This document shows, piece after piece, positions 17,752 to 26,240 of a stretch of DNA of 64,000 nt (positions are counted from its first letter, which is position 1; every line of letters begins with the position of its first letter). The notes below the pieces were generated by a model. The model searched no databases. It saw only the letters and a list, made by a program, of their open reading frames with translations, and was not told where the DNA came from. Made by a program: the position numbers and the translations under genes. The DNA comes from Acidobacteriaceae bacterium (GTDB lineage Bacteria > Acidobacteriota > Terriglobia > Terriglobales > Acidobacteriaceae): contig JANYBT010000059.1 in the NCBI GenBank assembly GCA_025360645.1, forward strand, positions 1 through 64,000, written 5' to 3'.

Positions 17752-18892
17752 GCGCATTGTCCAGATCGGCGATGATGTCTTCGACGTCTTCAATGCCGAC
17801 AGAGATTCGCACCAGGCCGTCGGTGATGCCGATTTTCTTGCGGCCCTTCTCTCCGAGAGCGGCGTGGGTCATGGTGGCGGGATGGGAGATAAGAGTCTCG
17901 ACTCCGCCGAGGGATTCGCCGAGGGTGCAGACGCGAACTTTCTTCAGCATCTTTTTTGCATTGGCGAGCGACCCGGTTTCAAAGGTGATCAAGGCGCCGA
18001 AGCCGGTCATCTGGCGCTTGGCCAACTCGTGTTGCGGATGCTCGGCAAGGCCGGGATAAAAGACTTTTTTGACTCGCTTGTGTCCGGCCAGGAAGGCAGC
18101 GACGATGCGGCCGTTGACGTCGTGCTGCTCCATGCGCACGGCCAGCGTCTTCACTCCGCGCAAGATCAGCCAGCACTCAAATGGGGACAGGATGGCGCCT
18201 GCCGCCTTCTGCAGGAAGGCGAGCTTTTCTACCTGGTCTGGCCTGGTGCACACAATTACGCCGCCCAGTCCATCACTATGGCCGTTGAGAAACTTGGTAG
18301 TGGAGTGCATGACCATGTCGGCGCCCAGGGCGAGGGGCTTCTGGAAATAGGGCGACATGAAGGTGTTGTCGACCACGAGTTCGGCGCGGCGGGCGTGGCA
18401 AATATCGGCGATGGCGCGAATGTCGCTGATGGTCATCAAGGGATTGGTCGGAGTTTCGATATAGACCATGCGCGTGTTCTTGCGCAGCGCCTGCTTCACG
18501 TTGGCGGGATCGGTAGTGTCAACGTAGGTGAACTCGAGGCCGAAGTTTGCCCACACCTGGTTGAACAGCCGGGGCACTCCGCCATAGAGGTCATGGCCGC
18601 AGACCACGTGATCGCCGGCCTTGAGCAGGGTGGCGAGCGCGTTGACGGCCGCCATGCCACTGGCAAACACCTTGGCGCCGATTCCCCCTTCGAGAGCTGC
18701 GAGGTTCTCCTCGAGCCGAGTGCGGGTGGGATTGGAGACGCGGGCATACTCGTAGCCCTTGTTCTTGCCCAGTTCCTGCTGCACGTAGGTCGAGGTCGCG
18801 AAAATTGGAACCGCCACCGCGCCGGTGGAGGGGTCGGGGTATTGCCCGACGTGGATGGACTGGGTTGCGAAACCTGCTTTTCGTTTTCTCAT
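17738..18892 (-). CDS. cystathionine gamma-lyase/gamma-synthase family PLP enzyme
   Basis: A 384-residue fold-type I PLP enzyme of the Cys/Met metabolism family. The lysine that binds PLP is in MHSTTKFLNGHSD, and GYEYARVSNPTRTRLE and ETPTNPLM are typical. The paralogous activities (gamma-lyase, gamma-synthase, O-acetylhomoserine sulfhydrylase) cannot be separated by eye. The upstream beta-synthase-like gene favours cystathionine gamma-lyase in reverse transsulfuration (homocysteine to cysteine). ATG 18892 begins the conserved KAGFATQSIHVGQ region; upstream in-frame codons come from an AT-rich inverted repeat and are unlikely to be translated. Confidence 0.85.
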   Translation of the reverse strand: MRKRKAGFATQSIHVGQYPDPSTGAVAVPIFATSTYVQQELGKNKGYEYARVSNPTRTRLEENLAALEGGIGAKVFASGMAAVNALATLLKAGDHVVCGHDLYGGVPRLFNQVWANFGLEFTYVDTTDPANVKQALRKNTRMVYIETPTNPLMTISDIRAIADICHARRAELVVDNTFMSPYFQKPLALGADMVMHSTTKFLNGHSDGLGGVIVCTRPDQVEKLAFLQKAAGAILSPFECWLILRGVKTLAVRMEQHDVNGRIVAAFLAGHKRVKKVFYPGLAEHPQHELAKRQMTGFGALITFETGSLANAKKMLKKVRVCTLGESLGGVETLISHPATMTHAALGEKGRKKIGITDGLVRISVGIEDVEDIIADLDNALAGL

Positions 18893-18917
18893 AGAGGTTG
18901 AAGAATTTGGTAATTGG

Positions 18918-18968
18918 GTAATTGAGTAATTTGAAACCTCAAGGCAAATTAGCAAATTACTCAATTAC
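18918..18968. repeat. AT-rich 16-bp perfect inverted repeat between the transsulfuration genes
   Basis: GTAATTGAGTAATTTG (18918-18933) is exactly complementary to CAAATTACTCAATTAC (18953-18968) with a 19-nt loop. Fragments of the same motif (GGTAATTGG, CACTCAATT) flank it. The base composition contrasts with the GC-rich surroundings. It lies in the leader of the gamma-lyase gene on the minus strand. Confidence 0.8.
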
Positions 18969-18984
18969 AACATCACTCAATTTT

Positions 18985-19941
18985 CTAAACTCCGCCTTCG
19001 AAGATTTTTTTCGACAAGTAGCGTTCGGCGGAATCGGGAATCATGGTCAGGATGCGCTTGCCGGGACCCAGGCGTCGCGCAATCTGCAGCGAGGTGAAGA
19101 CGTTGGCGCCCGCGCTGGATCCGGCCAGCACCCCCTCGACCGCTGCCAGACGCTTGACCATGTCAAAAGCATCCACGTCGGAGACGGCGATGATTTCGTC
19201 GCACACGGTGGGGTCGAAAGTTTTTGGAATGAAGCTGCTGCCAATGCCTTCTACTTTGTGCGGGCCCACCTTGCCGCCGCCCAGCACGGAGCCTTGGGTT
19301 TCGACCGCGATGGTCAAGACGCGCGGCAGGCGCTCTTTCATGTAGCGCGCAATTCCAGTAAACGTGCCGCACGTGCCGCAGCCGATGCAGACCGCATCCA
19401 CGCGGCCTTCCATTTGCTCAAACATCTCGACGGCCGTGGTTTGATAGTGGTAGTCGGGATTGGCGGGATTATCGAACTGGGCGGCCATGAAGGCGGTGGG
19501 ATCGCTGGCGGTGAGGGCTTTGGCTTGATCGATGGCGCCTTGCATGCCGGCGGCGTCTGGGGTGCGGGTGACCTCGGCGCCGAGGGCCCGCATGATCATC
19601 ACTTTTTCTTCGGAAAATTTCTCCGGGACAAAGAGGCGAACTTTGTACCCGTGATTGACCCCGATCAGGGCCAGACCAATGCCAGTATTGCCGGCAGTAG
19701 CTTCGATGATGGTGCCGCCCGGCCGCAGCTTGCCTTCGCGCTCGGCCCGCTCGATGATGCCGACGGCCGCCCGGTCTTTGACGCTGCCGCCGGGGTTAAG
19801 GTACTCCAGCTTGGCGAAGACGTCGCCCCCATCGGGCGGCGCCAGCTTTCTCAGTTGCAAGATGGGAGTGTCGCCGACGAGTTTGGTGATGTCGTCGCTA
19901 ACGCGCAGGCGCGAGGCTTCAAGGGTTCGCATTGGGGGCAC
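18985..19941 (-). CDS. cystathionine beta-synthase/cysteine synthase family PLP enzyme
   Basis: A 318-residue fold-type II PLP enzyme. The lysine motif NPGGSVKDRAA and the substrate loop EATAGNTGIGLAL are intact. The C-terminal half (KVEGIGSSFIP, DEIIAVSDVDAF, EGVLAGSSAGANV) reads more like cystathionine beta-synthase or an MccA-type enzyme than classical CysK. Regulatory CBS domains are absent. The phosphate loop is GCGTCGTFTG, where a cysteine replaces the third residue of the usual GTGGT. The gamma-lyase gene lies directly downstream, so a two-step homocysteine-to-cysteine route is inferred. ATG 19932 is an alternative start. Confidence 0.85.
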   Translation of the reverse strand: MPPMRTLEASRLRVSDDITKLVGDTPILQLRKLAPPDGGDVFAKLEYLNPGGSVKDRAAVGIIERAEREGKLRPGGTIIEATAGNTGIGLALIGVNHGYKVRLFVPEKFSEEKVMIMRALGAEVTRTPDAAGMQGAIDQAKALTASDPTAFMAAQFDNPANPDYHYQTTAVEMFEQMEGRVDAVCIGCGTCGTFTGIARYMKERLPRVLTIAVETQGSVLGGGKVGPHKVEGIGSSFIPKTFDPTVCDEIIAVSDVDAFDMVKRLAAVEGVLAGSSAGANVFTSLQIARRLGPGKRILTMIPDSAERYLSKKIFEGGV

Positions 19942-20012
19942 CTTTTATGAGGACTGATGTGATGAGAGTACCCCTAAGGGTAGTGAAGTGGGGCGGGTAG
20001 CGTCAAGAAAAC

Positions 20013-21086
20013 TTACTTCCCTGCCCCCGCCCCGCCCTCTTGCCCCGCGTAATAGCCGCTCTTGGTGCGGGCCGTGAGCTTGGTGCGACCCTGCGTCTGG
20101 ACATCGACGCGGATGGTGCGGTAGCCGCCTACGCTTTTAGGGGTCGCGGGCTTGTATCCGATAGTGTATTGGTTGCGGATGTCGTGAGCGATTTCTCGGC
20201 TGATCGCGTCCACTTCGTCCACGGTGCGGGGGAAAAATGCGACACCGCCGGTGCGTTCGGCCATGATTTCCAGGGCGCGTTTTGCCCGCTTGGGATGCGA
20301 CTCTTCGGCCAGCAAGCCGATGGCATACACGGTGGGGCCGTTCTCCGCCTGCAACCGTTTCACAGCGGCTTCGAGTTGAAGCACGCTGGCATTGTCTTCG
20401 CCATCGGTTACCACGAACAGAACTTTGCGCTGAAGCTTGCCGTTCCGCTTCAAGTGGTCGGAGGAGGCGACGACTGCATCGTAGAGCGCAGTGCCGCCGC
20501 GAGCGTCAATCTTTTCGAGACCGTCCTTGAGCTTGTTGATGTTGGAAGTGAAATCGGTGTCGAGGTAGTACTCGTCGTTGAAGTTCACTACGAACACTTC
20601 ATCCTGGGAATTGCTTGAACGCACCAGATTGAGCGCGGCCTGATTGACCTTCTGCCGCTTCTCACGCATGGAGCCGGAGTTGTCGATGACAACGCCCATC
20701 GCAACAGGAATGTCTTCATGGCGGAAGGAAGTGATGTTCTGCATCTTGCCGTCTTCAAAGACTTTGAAGGCGGTCTTTTCCAAGTTGGTGATGAGCCGCT
20801 GTTTTTCATCCACCACGGAGGCGTGCAGCACCACTTCGTCCACTTCCTTGCGGAAGACGAAAACGCCAGAGTCGCTGTCTGGCTGCTGGCCCTCGGTGCT
20901 AGGCGGAGTGGTGACCGGCGGGTTGGCAGCCGGACGATGCTGGGAGGAGGGGGGAGGCATGTCCCCGGGTGCAGCTTGGCCACCAGCATTGCTGGACTGC
21001 GCCCAGCCGATTGCGGCCAGGCCGCACAGCAGTACCACCCAACAGCACCAACTACTCCGAGGGAGCATAGTAACCCGTTTTGGCAT
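20013..21086 (-). CDS. exported acidobacterial-type VWFA protein (1 of 2)
   Basis: A 357-residue protein with a signal peptide (WVVLLCGLAAIGWAQ), a Pro/Gln-rich linker and a VWFA domain. The MIDAS-like motif is VVIDNSGSMREKR, followed by ALYDAVVASSDHL and VVTDGEDNAS. The N-terminal beta segment (EVDEVVLHASVVDEKQRLI) and the C-terminal TARTKSGYYAG end are hallmarks of the VWFA-related family abundant in Acidobacteria. Function is unknown; adhesion or envelope protein interaction is plausible. The start at 21086 has AAGG upstream and overlaps the end of the paralogous gene by 35 nt. Confidence 0.85.
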   Translation of the reverse strand: MPKRVTMLPRSSWCCWVVLLCGLAAIGWAQSSNAGGQAAPGDMPPPSSQHRPAANPPVTTPPSTEGQQPDSDSGVFVFRKEVDEVVLHASVVDEKQRLITNLEKTAFKVFEDGKMQNITSFRHEDIPVAMGVVIDNSGSMREKRQKVNQAALNLVRSSNSQDEVFVVNFNDEYYLDTDFTSNINKLKDGLEKIDARGGTALYDAVVASSDHLKRNGKLQRKVLFVVTDGEDNASVLQLEAAVKRLQAENGPTVYAIGLLAEESHPKRAKRALEIMAERTGGVAFFPRTVDEVDAISREIAHDIRNQYTIGYKPATPKSVGGYRTIRVDVQTQGRTKLTARTKSGYYAGQEGGAGAGK

Positions 21087-22152
21087 AGACCTTCAGTGGC
21101 GGTAAACCTTTCGGTGGGATGAGCCTCACCTTAATCTTACGCCACTTGCCGTCCTTCCCTGGGTTCCTTGGACGGTAACCGAGCACATATTGGTTGCGTA
21201 GCTCGACACCTATTTTGGTGGAAACATCGGCCAGGTCGTTTGGATTGTCGATAGTGAAGGCGCGGCCGCCGGTCAATTCCGAGACTTCGCCGAGCAGTCC
21301 GGGGCCCAGGCGTTCCTCTTCGGTGGGGAAATAATGGTCATAGATGCCGATGGCATAGATCAACACGTCGGCCTCTTTCACCATGGCCTTGATTTCGCCC
21401 TCGGTGTAGCGGCTGTGGTTGTCGCCACCGTCGGAAATGACCAATAGCGACTTCTTGGGGTACTTGGCCTGCCGCATCTTGCTCATGCCCAGGTAAATGG
21501 CATCCAGGAGCGCGGTGCGCCCTTTGGGAACGGTGTACACCAGTTTGCCCTGCAAGTCCTCGATGGAATTGGTGAAGTCGGAGATCTCTGAGGGCTTGTC
21601 GGCGAAGGCGATCATGAAGAACTCGTCCTGGGGATTGGCGGTCTTGAAGAATTCGATGACCGCCTCGCGAGCGCGCTCGATCTTGGTGCTCATGCTGCCG
21701 CTCATGTCGAAGATCACGCCCAGCGAGATGGGAGCATCTTCACTGGAGAAGGTGCGGATGTCCTGCTGGTCGCGGCCTTCGTAGACGGCGAAGTTGTCCT
21801 TGTCGAGGCCGGTCACCAGGCGGTTGAGCGGGTCGGTGATGGTCACCGGCACCAGCACCATGTCCACATCCACTTTGAAGGGCTTGGTATGGGTCTTGAG
21901 GGCGGGATCAATGTCCGGCTCTTTGGGCGGCGGTTGAGTGCGCGGAGTGATGTGAACATCATCGGCGGTATTTTGTGCCGCCAGTTGCGCCGGCATTAAG
22001 GCAGCGGTCAGCAGAAGCACCAGGACACAGAGTGTTCCCAGGGTTCGATCAAAAGATGGCATGGATGCACCCGAGACCCCGGACGGGGCCAGTTGGAGGT
22101 TCCGAAAAGAGTTGGTGGGGAGTATTGACCCACCCCCACTATGGCGGGCCAT
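21052..22152 (-). CDS. exported acidobacterial-type VWFA protein (2 of 2)
   Basis: A 366-residue paralogue of the following gene. The core has VIFDMSGSMSTKIERAR, ALLDAIYLGMSKM and VISDGGDNHSRYTEGE, with the preceding VDVDMVLVPVTITDP strand and the ending VYAKTGYYAPSE. ATG 22152 is chosen because AGAGGAATTT precedes it. This gives about 30 residues before the hydrophobic LCVLVLLLTAALMPAQ segment; ATG 22062 would give a conventional signal peptide but has a poor ribosome binding site. The pair is probably co-expressed and may form a hetero-complex (inference). Confidence 0.83.
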   Translation of the reverse strand: MARHSGGGSILPTNSFRNLQLAPSGVSGASMPSFDRTLGTLCVLVLLLTAALMPAQLAAQNTADDVHITPRTQPPPKEPDIDPALKTHTKPFKVDVDMVLVPVTITDPLNRLVTGLDKDNFAVYEGRDQQDIRTFSSEDAPISLGVIFDMSGSMSTKIERAREAVIEFFKTANPQDEFFMIAFADKPSEISDFTNSIEDLQGKLVYTVPKGRTALLDAIYLGMSKMRQAKYPKKSLLVISDGGDNHSRYTEGEIKAMVKEADVLIYAIGIYDHYFPTEEERLGPGLLGEVSELTGGRAFTIDNPNDLADVSTKIGVELRNQYVLGYRPRNPGKDGKWRKIKVRLIPPKGLPPLKVYAKTGYYAPSE

Positions 22153-22350
22153 AAATTCCTCTTCTGGGGCAGATGTTAGCACAGACCGGGCTTCGCGCAC
22201 GGCCTTTTTCATGGCCAAACCAATTCTTTCGCGGTTGCCGGAGCGGTACGCGCTTCGGCAAAGCCGATTTTGCTTCCCCGGACCATCCCGGGCGCAGCTT
22301 TGATGGAGGCTCAAATCAAGGATTTGCAAGTTGGGAGGGTGCGTTTCCGC

Positions 22351-22356
22351 TAGAAT
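22351..22356 (+). promoter_or_regulatory. -10-like box (TAGAAT) before the DUF1015 gene
   Basis: TAGAAT overlaps an in-frame ATG at 22355 and ends 10 nt before ATG 22367. If used, only the second ATG can be the start. Confidence 0.3.
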
Positions 22357-22366
22357 GCAGTTTCCG

Positions 22367-23668
22367 ATGGCCATCATCTTTCCCTTCCGCGCCCTGCGTT
22401 ACAACCCGGACCTGGTGGCGCTACCCGACGTGGTGACGCAGCCCTACGACAAGATCACGCCAACCATGCAAAAGGATTACTACGCGCGGAGTCCCTTCAA
22501 CCTGGTGCGGATCATCCTGGGCCAACGACACTTGGATGACAATGAGGCCGACAACGTATACATCCGCGCCGCCGCTCACTTTCGGGAGTGGCGCCGGGAT
22601 GGCATCCTCAAGGCCGACGACGCGCCATCGCTGTACGCGTACACCCAGACCTTCGTCGCGCCGGGAAGTGCGGCACAAGTCACCCGGCGAGGATTTATTG
22701 CCCTGGGGAAGCTGGAAGACTATTCCGCAGGCGTGGTGTTCCGCCATGAGCAAACGCTGAGCAAGCCCAAGAGCGACCGGCTGAACCTGCTGCGAGCCAC
22801 TCGGGCGCACTGCGGACAAATCTTCATGCTGTATAACGACAGCGGAGAGATCGACAATGCGTTGGCAACAGATGCGCCGCCGGCCATCGAGGTGGGCGAC
22901 GAGTATGGCGTGGTCCACCGGGTGTGGCAGGTTTCGGATTCCGCGCGTATCGCTCAGGTTCAGCTGGCGATGCGCGATAAGCAGTGGATCATCGCCGACG
23001 GGCATCATCGTTATGAGACCGCGCTGAATTATCGCGACGAGCGGTTGGCGGGAGCGCTCCCTTCGCCCGATGCCAACGCTCCCTACGAGCGCGTGATGAT
23101 GACCCTGGTCAACATGGAAAGCCCGGGCATGGTGATTCTGCCGACGCATCGCGTGGTGCAAGGCTTACCCAACTTTTCCGTTGAAGAATTTAAGTCCCGG
23201 ATAGGGCCCTATTTCAATGTGGAAGAAGCCGACCCCGCAATCGATGCTGGGCGAGCCGCCGTGCAACTGCGGGAAGCGGGCCGGATCGGCAACGTTTTTT
23301 TGGCTGTCACCAAATCCCACGCAATGCTGCTGCACACTCCCAAATGCGTGGGAAGCGCTCTATTCGGCGACCTGTCTTTGCGACAGCAAGCACTCGACGT
23401 GGTGCTACTCCACAAGTGTCTTTTGGAAGGGGTGCTGGGAATTTCCCAAGAGGCTATTCGCAACCAGGACCACGTGTCCTATTATCGCGATGCCGGCGAA
23501 GCGATGGCGCTGGTCCGCAGTGGCGCGGCGCAGATCGCTTTCCTGATGAACCCGTGCCGGGCTGCGCAGGTGCGCGACATCGCATTCGCAGGAGAGGTAC
23601 TGCCCCAAAAATCGACCGACTTCTTTCCCAAATTGTTGAGCGGTCTGGCCATTTATGCCCTGGAGTAA
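22367..23668 (+). CDS. DUF1015 family protein
   Basis: A 433-residue cytosolic protein of the DUF1015 family. Conserved features are the opening IIFPFRALRYNP, VVTQPYDKI, the YAYTQTF strand, the IADGHHRYETAL motif near residue 210 and the late FLMNPC segment. No enzymatic activity is established for the family that I know of. The DGHHR motif suggests a metal or phosphate site, which is inference. ATG 22367 fits the family start; ATG 22355 is also in frame. The exported amidase gene follows after 4 nt. Confidence 0.85.
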   Translation: MAIIFPFRALRYNPDLVALPDVVTQPYDKITPTMQKDYYARSPFNLVRIILGQRHLDDNEADNVYIRAAAHFREWRRDGILKADDAPSLYAYTQTFVAPGSAAQVTRRGFIALGKLEDYSAGVVFRHEQTLSKPKSDRLNLLRATRAHCGQIFMLYNDSGEIDNALATDAPPAIEVGDEYGVVHRVWQVSDSARIAQVQLAMRDKQWIIADGHHRYETALNYRDERLAGALPSPDANAPYERVMMTLVNMESPGMVILPTHRVVQGLPNFSVEEFKSRIGPYFNVEEADPAIDAGRAAVQLREAGRIGNVFLAVTKSHAMLLHTPKCVGSALFGDLSLRQQALDVVLLHKCLLEGVLGISQEAIRNQDHVSYYRDAGEAMALVRSGAAQIAFLMNPCRAAQVRDIAFAGEVLPQKSTDFFPKLLSGLAIYALE

Positions 23669-23672
23669 GAGG

Positions 23673-25085
23673 ATGGCGACCCGAGGGATAGCGCTCTTGT
23701 TGATGCTCGCGTTCGCCACGGCGGCGACGTCGAGCGACGAGAAGCGCCTCTCTATCTACTCGCCCAATACCAACTACTCGCTGACGGTGGTGGACAACGA
23801 GAACCGCGAATATGTAGGTCTGCTGGAATTGCTGGAACCATTGGGAAAGGTGTCAGCCCGCCAGGAGGGCCGCCGGTGGAAGCTGAACTTCAATAACCAG
23901 GAGGCGGAGTTTACTCTGGGCCAAGCGAAGGCCAGGATCCGGGGTGCGGACTTCGACCTCACCGGCAACTTCTTGCTGCAGAACGGGCGCGGGCTGGTTC
24001 CGCTGACCGCGCTGACCACTTTGCTGCCGCGTTTTCTGGGGAATCCAGTGGAGTTCCACAGCACGGGGCGGCGACTGTTTGTGAACGGCGTGTTCACGGA
24101 GTGCCGGGCGGCGACTGTCCCTACTGGCTTGGTGGTGCATTGCTCGGCCCCGGTGAATCCCGCCATTTCCACCGAGCCGGGACGCCTGCGTATGGTATTC
24201 ACGCGCGAGCCTCTGGCAGCGATCGAGACGCGCGGCCTACAACTCGACGGAAAGGTGCTGTCGCAGGTGTCGTCGCAAGAAAGTAACGGCGCCGTGGAAG
24301 TGAACATCAGCGGGAGTGTCCCCCTACTGGCCAGCTTCAGCGATGGCGGGCGCACCATCACTCTGGCTCCAGCTCCCCAAGTCGAGAGCGCAACGGAATC
24401 CGCACAGAACTCCACTGCCTCGCCAGCTCCGAACACTCCGGACGCGGCCCCGGTCAACCCGACGGCGGGAGCGCGGCCGCCTTGGTTGGAGCCTGGCGCC
24501 GTGGCCACGCAAGCTCTAGTGATAATTGATGCCGCCCATGGGGGTGACGACAGCGGCACCGTGCTGGCGCCGAAGCTGAACGAAAAAGAAGTGACTCTGG
24601 CGCTGGCACGCTACTTGCGCCGCGAACTGCAAACTCGGGGCATGGCAGTGCTGATGCTGCGGGATGCGGATGCAAGCCTATCGCAGGACCAACGCGCCGG
24701 ACTGGCCAATTCTTCCCGCGCGGCCGCCTATGTCTGCCTGCACGCGTCCGCCGACGGTAACGGAGTGCGAGTGTACACCGCGTTGCTTCCAACCGGGCAC
24801 GAGGACAAGGGTATCTTCAAGGCCTGGGCGAGTGCGCAATCCAGCGCGCTCAGCGACAGCCGGGAGCTCGCCGCGGCGCTGGCCGACGAGATCCGCAGTC
24901 AAAACATCAGCGTGCGCGCGCTGGCGGCGCCGCTCAGGCCCTTGAACAACCTGACTCATGCCGCAGTCGCGGTGGAACTCTCGGCGTTGAACCTGGCACA
25001 ACTCACTTCTCCTAAGTATCAGCAACAGGTCGCTGCCGCCATCGCGAGAGGGCTGGCGCGGCCACGCCCGGGAGCGGGCCGATGA
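23673..25085 (+). CDS. exported N-acetylmuramoyl-L-alanine amidase (Amidase_3)
   Basis: A 470-residue peptidoglycan hydrolase. A signal peptide (GIALLLMLAFATAATSS) leads into a copper-amine-oxidase-N-like beta region (about residues 25-130) and an AMIN-like middle part. A Pro/Ala linker (about 235-275) precedes the zinc amidase domain. Zinc and catalytic residues are visible as DAAHGGDDSG, NEKEVTL, CLHASADG and a final VAVELSALNL. The start at 23673 has GGAG 7 nt upstream; 23655 lies inside the previous gene. The stop overlaps the GerMN gene. Confidence 0.85.
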   Translation: MATRGIALLLMLAFATAATSSDEKRLSIYSPNTNYSLTVVDNENREYVGLLELLEPLGKVSARQEGRRWKLNFNNQEAEFTLGQAKARIRGADFDLTGNFLLQNGRGLVPLTALTTLLPRFLGNPVEFHSTGRRLFVNGVFTECRAATVPTGLVVHCSAPVNPAISTEPGRLRMVFTREPLAAIETRGLQLDGKVLSQVSSQESNGAVEVNISGSVPLLASFSDGGRTITLAPAPQVESATESAQNSTASPAPNTPDAAPVNPTAGARPPWLEPGAVATQALVIIDAAHGGDDSGTVLAPKLNEKEVTLALARYLRRELQTRGMAVLMLRDADASLSQDQRAGLANSSRAAAYVCLHASADGNGVRVYTALLPTGHEDKGIFKAWASAQSSALSDSRELAAALADEIRSQNISVRALAAPLRPLNNLTHAAVAVELSALNLAQLTSPKYQQQVAAAIARGLARPRPGAGR

Positions 25086-25678
25086 TGCCGCGCCACTTGG
25101 TGGTGGGCCTGATCGTTGTTTTGGTCGCGGTGCTAGTGCTGGGGGTGTATGTTGGGCGGATGCACTACCGCGCGGCTCAGCTGCCGCCGGCGGCGAGCGA
25201 CGCGCGTCCTATCGAACCTCCCGGCGCTGGGCCCACCGAGCCGATCACTCTTTATGTCGCCGACGACGCGGCCGGGACCATCCGGCCCTACTCGGTAACC
25301 ATCCCACTCTCTGCCGGGCGCCAGCAGCGCGCCAACTTGCTGGTCGCGGCCTTGCTGGCGTTCTATCGCGAGTCCACGTCGGCGCACGCGATTCCGGTCG
25401 CGTCCGAATTGCGCGCCGTGTATCTGATCGACTCCGACACGGCGGTGATTGATCTCAATGCCGCCTTCGCCGACGGACATCGTTCGGGCGTTTTGATCGA
25501 AGAGCTTTCGGCGCTGTCGCTGGTTGAGAGCCTGAGCGAAAACGTGGAAGGAATTCGACGCGTCAAGATCTTGATTGACGGCAAGACTCGCGACACCCTG
25601 GCCGGCCATGCCGATCTGAGCGAATTCTACGACAGTGGAAGCGCGAAGGAAGCTGCCGTGCAAATGGGCAGCGATTGA
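25082..25678 (+). CDS. GerMN-domain membrane-anchored protein
   Basis: A 198-residue protein with an N-terminal membrane anchor (VVGLIVVLVAVLVLGVYVG) and a GerMN domain from about residue 55 to 185: ITLYVADDAAGTIRP, ANLLVAALLAF, YLIDSDTAVIDLNAAFA, and RRVKILIDG. GerM was named in Bacillus sporulation and germination, but the domain also occurs next to amidases in bacteria that do not form spores. The overlap with the amidase stop (ATGATG) supports a joint cell-wall function. Confidence 0.82.
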   Translation: MMPRHLVVGLIVVLVAVLVLGVYVGRMHYRAAQLPPAASDARPIEPPGAGPTEPITLYVADDAAGTIRPYSVTIPLSAGRQQRANLLVAALLAFYRESTSAHAIPVASELRAVYLIDSDTAVIDLNAAFADGHRSGVLIEELSALSLVESLSENVEGIRRVKILIDGKTRDTLAGHADLSEFYDSGSAKEAAVQMGSD

Positions 25679-25731
25679 AGGCTTATTGCATGGTTCGGGG
25701 GGGAGGGCGATAGCTGTCCGCTTCTCCGCAG

Positions 25732-25740
25732 TGCTAAAAT
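25732..25740 (+). promoter_or_regulatory. extended -10 box (TGCTAAAAT) before the TPR gene
   Basis: Identical to the box before rimO; ends 16 nt before ATG 25757. The implied leader is about 9 nt. Confidence 0.4.
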
Positions 25741-25756
25741 CCGCAAAGGCCAGCAA

Positions 25757-26113
25757 ATGTCCGACCAACCCACCAAGACCGCCACTGCCGAAGACCACTA
25801 TTACGCGGCTCTCGACCACGTCTCGGAGGGGGAGTTCGAGCAGGCGGTCGCCGAGTATGAGAAGTCCTTGGCCGCCGACCCAAGCTTTACCGACGCGTTG
25901 CACGGACTGAGCCGCGCCCTGCAAGACCTGGGCCGCTTCGATGAAGCCATCGTGGTTTCGAAGCGTATCGTGGAACTCGATCCGGACGACGTGTTGGCGC
26001 ACACCAGCTTATCGATTCTCTACCAACGCAAAGGCATGGTTCCCGAAGCCGAGGCCGAGGGTAATCTCGCCCGCATCAAGGGCTGGAAACAGCAGTTAAA
26101 AAAGAACCCGTAG
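25757..26113 (+). CDS. small tetratricopeptide repeat protein
   Basis: A 118-residue cytosolic protein made of about two and a half TPR units: AEDHYYAALDHVSEGEFEQA, FTDALHGLSRALQDLGRFDEA and a third unit from VLAHTSLSILYQ. It likely serves as a protein-interaction adaptor; the partner is unknown. It has its own promoter-like box and ends before a bidirectional terminator. Confidence 0.8.
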   Translation: MSDQPTKTATAEDHYYAALDHVSEGEFEQAVAEYEKSLAADPSFTDALHGLSRALQDLGRFDEAIVVSKRIVELDPDDVLAHTSLSILYQRKGMVPEAEAEGNLARIKGWKQQLKKNP

Positions 26114-26187
26114 GACGGTCGAACCGGCTCCCCATCGCCGCGGGGCTGCTGCTCCGAACTTCAACCACCGCATTCTCCATGAAATAA

Positions 26188-26215
26188 AAAGCGCCGCAGT
26201 CTCCTGCGGCGCTTT
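26188..26215. terminator. bidirectional rho-independent terminator
   Basis: Perfect 12-bp stem AAAGCGCCGCAG / CTGCGGCGCTTT with a TCTC loop. An A-rich flank on the left gives the T tract for the minus strand. It lies between two convergent genes. Confidence 0.88.
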
Positions 26216-26240
26216 CCGTATGCATCAGCTGTCAAAGGTG

